Assembly: GCA_030447045.1 (NCBI GenBank)
Contig: JAUJMB010000100.1
Span: forward strand, 1 to 5,938
Direction: 5' to 3'
Length of the DNA stretch: 5,938 nucleotides
Origin: Rubrobacteraceae bacterium
Lineage (GTDB): Bacteria > Actinomycetota > Rubrobacteria > Rubrobacterales > Rubrobacteraceae
Made by a program: the position numbers and the translations under genes. A model generated the notes under the pieces. That model saw only the letters and a list, made by a program, of their open reading frames with translations, was not told where the DNA came from and ran no database searches. Numbering within the stretch: position 1 is the first letter of the stretch; each line of letters starts with the position of its first letter. Shown piece after piece: positions 1 through 5,770 of the stretch.

Positions 1-72
1 TCGGGGCTCAACCGGATGGTCTTCGACGAGCTCGTCGAGCACTACCGGGCCCTAGTCCCCTTCGTCCGCTGA
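1..72 (+). CDS. C-terminal end of an unidentified protein (partial)
   Basis: The first 24 codons form an open frame ending in TGA at 70-72. They encode the last 23 residues of a protein that starts before the window: SGLNRMVFDELVEHYRALVP and then FVR. The segment is an amphipathic helix-like tail with balanced charge, and its codon use matches the genes downstream. It is too short to assign to a family. It converges on the minus-strand gene at 52-504, and the two stop regions overlap by about 21 bases. The alternative is a chance open frame, since 24 codons is weak evidence in DNA this GC-rich. Confidence 0.45.
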   Translation, partial: SGLNRMVFDELVEHYRALVPFVR

Positions 73-504
73 GGGAGAATCATCCTCCTTCGGGCGGGGG
101 CTCGGGACGTGGAGGTCGAGCCTGAGAGCGGTGGGTCGCAGCCCGAAGACCGTGGCGACCGTGGGGAGGGCAACGATGGGGCCCGTGGCGCCGAGGCTCG
201 CCAGGACGACGAAGACCGTAGCACCCGCTATGGCGGCGGTGGCGTAGATCTCGCGCCGCAGGATCAGGGGCACCTCCCTGCAGAGGATGTCGCGCATGAT
301 CCTGCCGGCCACGCCCGTCACGAGCCCCATAAGGACGACTATCGGGGCGGGGACCCCAGCCTCGTAGGCCGCCCGCGCCCCGATGAACGTGAACACGGCG
401 AGCCCGAAGCCGTCGCAGCCGGGGTCGCCCCCGATGTGGGAATCGGAGACAAAGACTACAAGCGCGTCTCCCGGCAGCTCCGGCGCGGGACGAAGTATAG
501 CCAA
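52..504 (-). CDS. Chimeric ORF: metallophosphoesterase-like N-terminus joined to the C-terminal half of a TRIC/UPF0126 membrane protein; probable gene remnant
   Basis: This is a 150-residue ORF with a TTG start. Residues 34-127 resemble the second repeat and last helix of TRIC-type cation channels (bacterial UPF0126/YicG family): FGLAVFTFIGARAA, then LMGLVTGVAGRIMRDIL, then REVPLILRREIYATAA, with about four membrane segments near 33-48, 52-72, 86-104 and 108-127. Family members are usually about 200 residues with seven helices in two repeats, and the first repeat is absent here. Residues 1-32 instead read DALVVFVSDSHIGGDPGCDG. That is soluble in character, and its D-x-H motif is what begins metallophosphoesterases. 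The junction falls near residues 30-34. The tail (about 128-150) is charged and low in complexity. The TTG start has no clear Shine-Dalgarno sequence, and no in-frame ATG or GTG occurs upstream as far as 582. Half a TRIC protein is unlikely to make a working channel, so I read this as a fusion left by a deletion, although the frame is open. Confidence 0.65.
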   Translation of the reverse strand: MAILRPAPELPGDALVVFVSDSHIGGDPGCDGFGLAVFTFIGARAAYEAGVPAPIVVLMGLVTGVAGRIMRDILCREVPLILRREIYATAAIAGATVFVVLASLGATGPIVALPTVATVFGLRPTALRLDLHVPSPRPKEDDSPSADEGD

Positions 505-571
505 GGCGATAGCCGGGGCGCCCCGCGGCCCCGGTCGTCGTGCTACGCTGGCGGGAGAGTCCCCGTTCCTC

Positions 572-577
572 AGGAGG
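572..577 (+). promoter_or_regulatory. Ribosome binding site of the aldo/keto reductase
   Basis: AGGAGG lies four bases before the ATG at 582. It is a full consensus Shine-Dalgarno and fixes that ATG as the start. The divergent gap 505-581 shows no convincing -10/-35 pair on either strand. Confidence 0.75.
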
Positions 578-581
578 ATAG

Positions 582-1658
582 ATGGAGTACCGCCGCCTCG
601 GCCGTTCGGGCCTGTTCGTCTCGTCGTTGACCCTGGGCACGATGACCTTCGGGGGCAGCGGGCCCTTCGACAAGGTGGGCTCCACCGACGTGGCGGGGGC
701 GACCCGGCAGGTGGACATGTGCCTGGACGCCGGGGTCAACCTCTTCGACACGGCGAACATCTACTCCTCGGGCGAGTCCGAGGTGATCCTGGGCCAGGCC
801 GTCTCCGGCCGCCGCGACAGGGTGCTCATCGCCACGAAGGCGCGCATGCCCGCCGGGGAAGGGCCGAACGGCTCGGGCCTCTCGCGCCACCACATTATCC
901 GCCAGTGCGAGGAGAGCCTGAGGCGCCTCGGCACGGATTACATAGACCTCTACCAGGCCCACGAGTGGGACGGCCTGACGCCGCTGGAGGAGACCCTCGA
1001 GGCCTTCGACACGCTCGTCCGCTCCGGCAAGGTGCGCTACGTCGGCTGCTCCAACTACGCGGGCTGGCAGCTCATGAAGGCGCTCGGCGTGTCGGAGAAG
1101 CACGGCTACCAGCGGTACGTGAGCCAGCAGATCCACTACACTTTAGAGGCGCGCGAGGCCGAGTACGAACTCGTCCCGCTCGCCGTAGACCAGGACTGCT
1201 CCATCCTCGTCTGGAGCCCGCTGGCCGGCGGCCTCCTCTCCGGCAAGTACCGCCGCGGCGAGGACGCCACAAAAGGACGCCACTTCGAGGGCTGGGATGA
1301 GCCGCCGGTGCGCGACGAGGGGCGGCTCTACGACATCATAGAGGTGCTCGTCGAGGTCGCCGAAGGCCGCGGCGTCTCCGCCGCCCAGGTCGCCCTCGCC
1401 TGGCTTCTCGGCCGCCCCGGCGTCGCCTCCATCGTCGTCGGAGCCCGCACGGACGAGCAGCTAGCGGACAACCTCCGGGCCGCCGAACTGGAGCTCTCGG
1501 AAGACGAGCGCGGGCGGCTCGACGCCGTGAGCGCCCCGCCGCTCATCTACCCCTTCTGGCACCAGCTAAAGACCGCCTCCGACCGCCTCGGCCCCGCCGA
1601 CATGCCGCTGCTCGGTTCGCGGACCTGGGAGGAGGTTAGATCGGGCGGTAAGGGGTAA
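582..1658 (+). CDS. Aldo/keto reductase
   Basis: This 358-residue protein is an NAD(P)H-dependent oxidoreductase of the aldo/keto reductase superfamily, a cytosolic TIM barrel that reduces aldehydes or ketones to alcohols. The N-terminus MEYRRLGRSGLFVSSLTLGT is the usual first strand. All four catalytic residues are present: Asp56 and Tyr61 (DTANIYSSGESE), Lys86 (IATKAR) and His127 (YQAHEWD). Later family landmarks are VGCSNYAGWQ (154-163), the phosphate-loop segment WSPLAGGLLSGKY (211-223), and the cofactor-binding stretch VVGARTDEQLADN (285-297). The C-terminal tail with LIYPFWHQ is typical of the longer bacterial AKRs resembling YajO or the AKR11-type proteins. No membrane segment or signal peptide is visible. 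The start is set by the AGGAGG upstream. The gene stands divergent to the chimeric ORF and 44 bp before CorA's preferred start. The physiological substrate cannot be told; a detoxifying or general carbonyl reductase role is an inference from the family. Confidence 0.93.
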   Translation: MEYRRLGRSGLFVSSLTLGTMTFGGSGPFDKVGSTDVAGATRQVDMCLDAGVNLFDTANIYSSGESEVILGQAVSGRRDRVLIATKARMPAGEGPNGSGLSRHHIIRQCEESLRRLGTDYIDLYQAHEWDGLTPLEETLEAFDTLVRSGKVRYVGCSNYAGWQLMKALGVSEKHGYQRYVSQQIHYTLEAREAEYELVPLAVDQDCSILVWSPLAGGLLSGKYRRGEDATKGRHFEGWDEPPVRDEGRLYDIIEVLVEVAEGRGVSAAQVALAWLLGRPGVASIVVGARTDEQLADNLRAAELELSEDERGRLDAVSAPPLIYPFWHQLKTASDRLGPADMPLLGSRTWEEVRSGGKG

Positions 1659-1689
1659 CGCAACCTCGTGGGGCCGGGCCCCGCGGGCG

Positions 1690-1695
1690 TATAAT
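1690..1695 (+). promoter_or_regulatory. Consensus -10 element (TATAAT) of corA, probably giving a leaderless mRNA
   Basis: A perfect TATAAT stands seven bases before the ATG at 1703, in DNA where A/T-rich hexamers are rare. Transcription normally begins about six or seven bases after a -10, which places the 5' end at or next to that ATG. No Shine-Dalgarno precedes the ATG, as expected for a leaderless message. I cannot find a good -35 at the right distance: the region 1666-1672 reads tcgtggg. Confidence 0.6.
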
Positions 1696-1702
1696 GCCGG
1701 CC

Positions 1703-2674
1703 ATGATCGTGGACAGCGCCATCTACGTGGACGGCCGCCGGGCCTCCGAGCCCGGGGGGTCTCTGGACGAGACCTACCAGGCTTGCCGTAGCCAGGAGGG
1801 GATCGCCTGGATCGGGCTGTACAGGCCGACGGGCGAGGAGTTCGAGGCCGTGGCGCAGGAGTTCGAGCTGCACCCCCTCTCGGTGGAGGACGCGCTGGAC
1901 GCCCACCAGCGGCCGAAGCTGGAGCGCTACGGGGAGACGCTCTTCGTCGTGCTCAGGCCGGCGCGCTACCTGGACGAGTCCGAGACGGTCGAGTTCGGGG
2001 AGACGCACGTCTTCGTCGGCAAGGACTTCGTGATAACGGTGCGCCACAGCGAGGTACCGGATCTAGGAGAGGTGCGGCGCCGGCTGGAGGGGGACCCGGA
2101 GTTACTCAGGCGGGGGCCGGAGGCGATCCTGCACGCGATCATGGACAGGGTGGTGGACGACTACGGGCCGGTGGTGGACGGCCTGGAGAACGATATCGAG
2201 GAGATAGAGGCCCAGGTCTTCGGCGGGAGCGCCGACGTCTCCAGGCGCGTCTACGAGCTCTCGCGCGAGGTTATCCAGTTCCAGAGGGCCGCGGACCCGC
2301 TCAACGACGTGCTCGGCGCCCTGCTGCGGGGCGAGGCCATCGACGTCGACCCCGAGGTGGGCCGCTACCTGCGCGACGTCCAGGACCACGCCCAGCAGGT
2401 CTCCGACCGACTCGCCGGCTACCGCGATCTGCTGCAGAACATCCTCAGCGTCAACCTGACCCTCGTCAGCCTGCAGCAGAACGAGCAGGTAAAGAAGATC
2501 TCGGGCTGGGCGGCCATCCTCTTCGCCCCGACCCTCATAGGCACCGTCTACGGCATGAACTTCGACCACATGCCCGAGCTGCACTGGCTCTTTGGCTACC
2601 CCTTCGCCCTCACGCTGATGGTCCTTACCTCGATCATCCTCTACCTCGCCTTTAAACGCCGCGGCTGGCTGTAG
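1703..2674 (+). CDS. corA: CorA-family magnesium/divalent cation transport protein
   Basis: This 323-residue protein is an inner-membrane channel of the CorA family (2-TM-GxN type), which forms pentamers and carries Mg2+, sometimes Co2+ or Ni2+. A large cytosolic N-terminal domain (about 1-230) contains the family pattern HPLSVEDALDAHQRPKLERY near 57-76. A long charged helix region (about 155-265) forms the stalk. Two C-terminal membrane helices follow, about 268-286 and 299-316, separated by the signature YGMNFDHMPEL with GMN at 284-286. The C-terminus ends in basic KRRGWL, as usual. The length is normal. I prefer the ATG at 1703 over the in-frame ATG at 1694, because 1694 lies inside the TATAAT and the N-terminus MIVDSAIYVDGRR then starts like its relatives. 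The gene likely has its own promoter even though it lies only 44 bp after the reductase. Zn2+-efflux relatives share the fold, so the ion is inferred. Confidence 0.93.
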   Translation: MIVDSAIYVDGRRASEPGGSLDETYQACRSQEGIAWIGLYRPTGEEFEAVAQEFELHPLSVEDALDAHQRPKLERYGETLFVVLRPARYLDESETVEFGETHVFVGKDFVITVRHSEVPDLGEVRRRLEGDPELLRRGPEAILHAIMDRVVDDYGPVVDGLENDIEEIEAQVFGGSADVSRRVYELSREVIQFQRAADPLNDVLGALLRGEAIDVDPEVGRYLRDVQDHAQQVSDRLAGYRDLLQNILSVNLTLVSLQQNEQVKKISGWAAILFAPTLIGTVYGMNFDHMPELHWLFGYPFALTLMVLTSIILYLAFKRRGWL

Positions 2675-2694
2675 GGCGACCGGACCAGGTCGCC
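2675..2694 (+). terminator. Hairpin just after corA, possible terminator
   Basis: GGCGACC (2675-2681) and GGTCGCC (2688-2694) form a perfect 7-bp stem with a six-base loop directly after the corA stop codon. No T-run follows, so it is not a classic intrinsic terminator. In GC-rich bacteria such stems can still end or stabilise the transcript. A new promoter-like sequence starts within two bases, which supports a transcript boundary here. Confidence 0.45.
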
Positions 2695-2695
2695 G

Positions 2696-2724
2696 TGGAC
2701 TCGACGAACCGGGCGTGAGATATT
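2696..2724 (+). promoter_or_regulatory. Putative promoter of the hydrolase gene cluster
   Basis: TGGACT (2696-2701) and GATATT (2719-2724) match the -35 and -10 consensus at four of six positions each. They are separated by an ideal 17 bases. A TG at 2716-2717 gives an extended -10. A start site near 2731 would leave a leader of about 34 bases holding the AG-rich ribosome site at 2743-2752. This is sequence resemblance only. Confidence 0.45.
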
Positions 2725-2764
2725 GGCCGCACCATCGCGCAGAGGAGGGGAGATCGAAGACACC

Positions 2765-3019
2765 ATGAGCGACGAGGAGCGCGCCGCGAGGGGCACCCGG
2801 CCGCTCCCCGCCCCCCCGGACGAGGGACTCGGCGCGCCGGAGGGAGACGGGGTTCTCCCGGAGGCGCTGGGCGAACCGCTGGTGTGCATCCACGCGGCCG
2901 TGGCGCAGGCCGCGATGGCCAAGGAGCTGTCGCCGGAAGCGGTGGCGGGGACGGCCGCGGATCCGTACGGGAGGGGCGCTGGCGGAGAGGCCCGCGAGCC
3001 GTACCCGCATGCCTGCTGA
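2765..3019 (+). CDS. Small protein of unknown function, translationally coupled to the M20 amidohydrolase
   Basis: I do not recognise this 84-residue ORF. The ATG at 2765 has a purine-rich GAGGAGGGGAG site about 12 bases upstream. An in-frame TTG at 2723 would add 14 residues, but it lies within the promoter-like sequence. The N-terminal third is acidic, rich in proline and glycine, and probably disordered (MSDEERAARGTRPLPAPPDE). Residues about 33-66 (EALGEPLVCIHAAVAQAAMA onward) could form one or two alanine-rich helices. The tail is Gly/Glu-rich and ends in Cys84. There is no signal peptide and no clear membrane span. Its last 11 bases overlap the start of the next gene, which has no close ribosome site of its own, so the two are probably co-translated. 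That arrangement is the main argument that it is real; it could otherwise be a GC-rich spurious frame. Confidence 0.55.
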   Translation: MSDEERAARGTRPLPAPPDEGLGAPEGDGVLPEALGEPLVCIHAAVAQAAMAKELSPEAVAGTAADPYGRGAGGEAREPYPHAC

Positions 3020-4193
3020 CCTCCTCAACACGCTCCTCTGCTCCTTGGAGTACGAGCTTCCGCGGGCCACCGCCCTGCGCGAGCGGTTGCACGCGAGCCC
3101 GGAGCGGAGCCACAGGGAGCAGGCCACCGCCCGCCTCGTCGCGGAAGACCTCGGGGCGGGGCGCTTGGAGCGCGCCGCAGGGACGGGCCTCGTGGCGCGG
3201 GCCGGCCCGCCCGGGGACGCCGTCGCCGTGCGGGCCGAGCTCGACGCCCTGCCCATCGCGGAGGAGACGGGGGCGCCCTTCGCCGCCGCGAACGGGCACA
3301 TGCACGCCTGCGGGCACGACGTCCACATGGCGGCCCTCGCGGCCCTGTTCCGGGCCGTGGGCAGGACCGAGACGCCGAGACCCCTCGCGGCCCTCTACCA
3401 GCCGAGCGAGGAGGCGTACCCGTCGGGCGCGGACAGGATCGTGGTCGAAGGGGCGCTGGCTGGGGGGACGGCGGCGGTCGTCGCGGCGCACGTCCACCCG
3501 GACGTCCCGTGGGGCTCGGTGAGCGTGGAGGCCGGCCCGGTCAACGCCTCCTGCGACAACCTGCGCGTCGTGGTCGAGGGATCCGGCGGCCACGGCGCGT
3601 ACCCCCACCGCGCGCACGACCCGATACTCGCCCTCTCCCAGGCCGTCGTCGCGCTCCAGTCGCTAGTGAGCCGCCGGCTGGACCCGATGCGCGCGGCGGT
3701 CTTCAGCGTCGGCTGGCTGCGCGCGGGTTCGGCCGAGAACGTCATCCCCGGCGCCGCCGAGGCCGGCGGCACGCTGCGCGCGCTCCATCCCGAAGACCGA
3801 GAACCTCTCAGGGAGATGGCCCGCGAGATCGTCGCGTACACGGCCAGGGCGCACGGCTGCACCGCCAGGGTCGAGGTGACGGAGGGGGAGCCGGCGACGG
3901 TCAACGATCCCGCCCTCGCCGAGGCGGCGCGCTCGCTGCTCCCGGAGGCCGGCTTCGAGCCCGCGCCGCCGATGAGGTCCTGCGGGTCCGACGACTTCGG
4001 CTTCTACGGCCGCATCGCGCCGACGCTCATGCTGTTCGTCGGCCTGAAGGGCGCCCCGAACACCCCGGACGTGCCACTCCACCACCCGCGTTTCCTGCCG
4101 CCCGCCGAGGCCGTCGGGGCCGTCGCCCGCGCCCAGGCGGTAGCCTTCGCCGCCGCGGCCTCCCAGCCTCGGACGAGGGCTCATACTACGTAG
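3009..4193 (+). CDS. M20D-family amidohydrolase (N-acyl amino acid hydrolase / IAA-amino acid hydrolase type)
   Basis: This 394-residue zinc/manganese-dependent hydrolase is of the M20D peptidase family, whose members cleave N-acyl or amino-acid amides (hippurate, N-acetyl amino acids, indoleacetate conjugates). The order of motifs is complete. LRERLHASPE lies near the N-terminus (23-32), VRAELDALPI at 74-83, and HACGHDVHMA at 99-108 with Cys101 and His103 as metal ligands. QPSEEAYPSGA follows at 131-141 with catalytic/metal Glu134-Glu135. AAHVHPDVPWG (159-169) supplies His161, and LHHPRF supplies the last ligand, His358. The lid domain runs from about 180 to 290 and includes GGHGAYPHRAHDP and ENVIPGAAEAGGTLR; CGSDDFGFY is at 325-333. 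No export signal is seen, so it should be cytosolic. The start overlaps the preceding small ORF, and the nearest AG-rich site (2984-2990) is 18 bases away, so translation probably depends on coupling. A 54-bp gap leads to the next amidohydrolase on the same strand. Substrate is unknown. Confidence 0.93.
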   Translation: MPADLLNTLLCSLEYELPRATALRERLHASPERSHREQATARLVAEDLGAGRLERAAGTGLVARAGPPGDAVAVRAELDALPIAEETGAPFAAANGHMHACGHDVHMAALAALFRAVGRTETPRPLAALYQPSEEAYPSGADRIVVEGALAGGTAAVVAAHVHPDVPWGSVSVEAGPVNASCDNLRVVVEGSGGHGAYPHRAHDPILALSQAVVALQSLVSRRLDPMRAAVFSVGWLRAGSAENVIPGAAEAGGTLRALHPEDREPLREMAREIVAYTARAHGCTARVEVTEGEPATVNDPALAEAARSLLPEAGFEPAPPMRSCGSDDFGFYGRIAPTLMLFVGLKGAPNTPDVPLHHPRFLPPAEAVGAVARAQAVAFAAAASQPRTRAHTT

Positions 4194-4236
4194 GCCAGAC
4201 CCCCGGCCCCAACGGCGGGGACATGATGCTTTGACC

Positions 4237-4243
4237 GGAGGTG
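4237..4243 (+). promoter_or_regulatory. Ribosome binding site of the second amidohydrolase
   Basis: GGAGGTG ends four bases before the ATG at 4248. It is one of the strongest Shine-Dalgarno matches in the window and decides that start. The 54-bp gap before it holds only a weak 5-bp GC stem (4201-4205 with 4216-4220) and no recognisable promoter. Confidence 0.75.
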
Positions 4244-4247
4244 GCGC

Positions 4248-5423
4248 ATGGAAGCCGTAGATCTCTCTCATGTCCCCGTCGTGGACAACCACTGCCACGG
4301 GGTAAGCACGGACCAGACCTTCGCGGACGTCGCCGCCTGGCGTCGCCAATTCACCGAGTCCACGGACCCCGGGATGGCCCGAGATCACGTCGCCACCACA
4401 GCCTTCTACCGGCGCCTGATCCAGACCCTGGCCCACTTCCTCGGTTGCGATCCAACAGAGGACGCCGTCTTCGCCGCCCGAGCCGAAAGGGAAGGCAGGG
4501 ACCTGACAACCGAGTTCCTGCGCGCCGCCAACATCGAGGCCCTCCTCCTCGACACGGGCTTCCCGCCCCCAGAAGAGGTCTTCCCCCTGCCGGAGCTGGG
4601 AGAGCTCGGCGGCTGCCGGGCCGAGCCGATGCTTAGGCTCGAGATCCTGATGCAGAACCTACTCGCCGAGCACGAAACCCTCGCCGGCACGAAAGAAGCG
4701 CTCTCGGCCGCCCTCGCCGACGTGCGCGCCGGGGGCCACCACGTCGCCCTCAAGAGCATCGCCGCCTACCGCACGGGCCTGGACATCCGGGAGTGGCCGC
4801 GCGAGGACGCGGAAGCGTCCTTCCGGGAGTACAAGAGAGCGACGGAAGGTGGTTCTCCGCGGCTCGCCCACAAGCCCCTGCTCGACACCCTGCTGCACGT
4901 CGCGTTCAGGCGGGCAGCGGAGCAGGAGATCCCGGTCCAGTTCCACGTCGGCTACGGCGACGCCGACACCGACCTCCTGCTCGGCAACCCCCTCCTCCTG
5001 CGCGCCGTGCTCGGTCGCCCCGACTACCGAGCAATGCCCGTCGTGCTCCTCCACGAGTGCTACCCGTACACCCGCGAGGGCGGCTACCTCGCCGCCGTCT
5101 ACGAGAACGTCTACCTCGATCTCTCCTACGGCATCCCCCTCCTCGGCTACGGCGAGATGCTCCAATTCACGCGGCAGGCTTTAGGCGTCGCCCCGACCTC
5201 CAAACTGATGTACAGCTCCGACGGCATAGGCGTGCCCGAGCTGCACTGGATGAGCGCCACCGACGGTCGCCGCGTGATCGGCGAGGCGCTCGGAGAGATG
5301 GTCGCGTACGGAGAGCTCGGCCTCACCGAAGCGGAGGCCGCGGGCGAGGGCGTGCTGCGCGGGAACGCGACGCGCCTGTACGGGCTCTGGCGCACGGCCG
5401 GCCCTACTGGGGCACCATCCTAG
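4248..5423 (+). CDS. Metal-dependent amidohydrolase, amidohydrolase superfamily (FluG/nodulin N-domain type)
   Basis: This 391-residue protein belongs to the amidohydrolase superfamily (TIM barrel, Amidohydro_2-like). Likely metal ligands appear in the standard order. The HxH pair His15/His17 is in PVVDNHCHGVS on strand 1. Lys169 is in VALKSIAAYRTGLDI. His233 is in VQFHVGYGD, His269 is in VVLLHECYPY, and Asp325 is in LMYSSDGIGVPELHW on the last strand. The combination of VDNHCH, LK-x-AAYR-x-GL and the FH-x-G-x-GD segment is what I know from the amidohydrolase domain fused to a glutamine-synthetase-like domain in fungal FluG and plant nodulin/GS proteins, and from bacterial stand-alone relatives. 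Here no GS domain is fused and none lies in the window. Residues about 18-165 form a long helical insert between strands 1 and 4. The gene follows the M20D hydrolase by 54 bp on the same strand, suggesting one transcript and perhaps consecutive steps. It ends 15 bp from the convergent ferredoxin. Substrate unknown; a gamma-glutamyl or other amide compound is only a guess. Confidence 0.88.
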   Translation: MEAVDLSHVPVVDNHCHGVSTDQTFADVAAWRRQFTESTDPGMARDHVATTAFYRRLIQTLAHFLGCDPTEDAVFAARAEREGRDLTTEFLRAANIEALLLDTGFPPPEEVFPLPELGELGGCRAEPMLRLEILMQNLLAEHETLAGTKEALSAALADVRAGGHHVALKSIAAYRTGLDIREWPREDAEASFREYKRATEGGSPRLAHKPLLDTLLHVAFRRAAEQEIPVQFHVGYGDADTDLLLGNPLLLRAVLGRPDYRAMPVVLLHECYPYTREGGYLAAVYENVYLDLSYGIPLLGYGEMLQFTRQALGVAPTSKLMYSSDGIGVPELHWMSATDGRRVIGEALGEMVAYGELGLTEAEAAGEGVLRGNATRLYGLWRTAGPTGAPS

Positions 5424-5435
5424 AGCCCGAAGAAT

Positions 5436-5445
5436 CGCCTAGGCG
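5436..5445. repeat. Ten-base perfect palindrome between convergent genes
   Basis: CGCCTAGGCG is its own reverse complement. It spans the stop codon of the minus-strand ferredoxin (5439-5441), 13 to 22 bases after the plus-strand amidohydrolase stop. It has no loop and no T-run, so it is a poor terminator. It could be chance or a protein-binding site. Confidence 0.3.
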
Positions 5446-5708
5446 TCGAGCACCACGTCCGAGAGGGGGCTGCCGATGCAGATAAGACGGTAACCTTTCT
5501 CGGCGTCCTCGTCGTCGAGGGCGAAGGCCAGGTCCTGGTCGATCTCACCCTCCAGGCACTTCTGGATGCACGTCGTACACGTGCCGCTGCGGCAGTCGTA
5601 GGGCAGCCTCAGACCGGCGTCTTCGGCCTCCTCGAGAATGTACTCGTCCTCCGCGACCTCGATGGTCAGGCCGCTCTTCTTGAAAGTGACCTTGTGCTTT
5701 TTAGCCAC
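5439..5708 (-). CDS. Plant-type [2Fe-2S] ferredoxin
   Basis: This is an 89-residue soluble electron carrier. The cluster ligands fit the plant-type pattern C-x4-C-x2-C-x29-C: Cys39, Cys44 and Cys47 in YDCRSGTCTTC, and Cys77 in YRLICIGSP. The N-terminal beta-grasp strands (HKVTFKKSGLTIEVAEDEYI) and the acidic surface helices (EEAEDAG, DDEDAEKG) are typical. An extra cysteine at 51 is not part of the usual ligand set. The length is slightly short for the family but complete. The start is GTG (5706-5708), supported by AGGAGA about four bases upstream on the minus strand (5713-5718). It is convergent with the amidohydrolase, 15 bp apart, and lies downstream of a rubredoxin-like ORF on the same strand with a 102-bp gap. 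Its redox partner, for example a ferredoxin reductase, oxygenase or P450, is not in the window. Confidence 0.93.
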   Translation of the reverse strand: MAKKHKVTFKKSGLTIEVAEDEYILEEAEDAGLRLPYDCRSGTCTTCIQKCLEGEIDQDLAFALDDEDAEKGYRLICIGSPLSDVVLDA

Positions 5709-5770
5709 GCTGTCTCCTAACAGAATAGCCCCGGCCCCAAATACCGCGGAGCCGGAGCTATTGGGTTGCG

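Noticed and set aside
494..499. TATACT on the minus strand as a -10 for the chimeric ORF
   Set aside because: It matches five of six positions, but it lies inside the first codons of the ORF. It has no -35 at the right distance and no usable ATG, GTG or TTG just downstream, so I cannot support it as the promoter.
383..1300. 305-aa plus-strand frame overlapping the aldo/keto reductase
   Set aside because: It is in another frame over a gene with all catalytic residues. It is strongly Arg/Pro/Gly-biased and has no motif.
1670..1682. GGGGC/GCCCC hairpin between the reductase and corA as a terminator
   Set aside because: The stem is only five bases with a three-base loop and no T-run, in a G/C-run region where such stems arise by chance. 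It also overlaps where the corA promoter spacer would be.
1694..1702. Upstream in-frame ATG for corA
   Set aside because: The codon lies inside the TATAAT -10 element and adds only three residues. The ATG at 1703 fits both the promoter and the family N-terminus better.
2102..3328. 408-aa minus-strand open frame across corA, the small ORF and the M20D start
   Set aside because: It lies antisense to corA and M20D, both with complete family motifs. Its residues are Arg/Ala/Pro/Val-rich with no recognisable motif, as expected for a GC-rich shadow frame.
2652..3617. 321-aa minus-strand open frame covering the small ORF and half of M20D
   Set aside because: It is a mirror frame of the real M20D gene, rich in Arg, Gly and Pro, with no ribosome site or domain.
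4194..4247. Possible promoter or terminator between the two amidohydrolases
   Set aside because: Only a weak 5-bp GC stem and a CTACGTAG palindrome (4187-4194) are present. There is no -10/-35 pair, and the spacing fits an operon.
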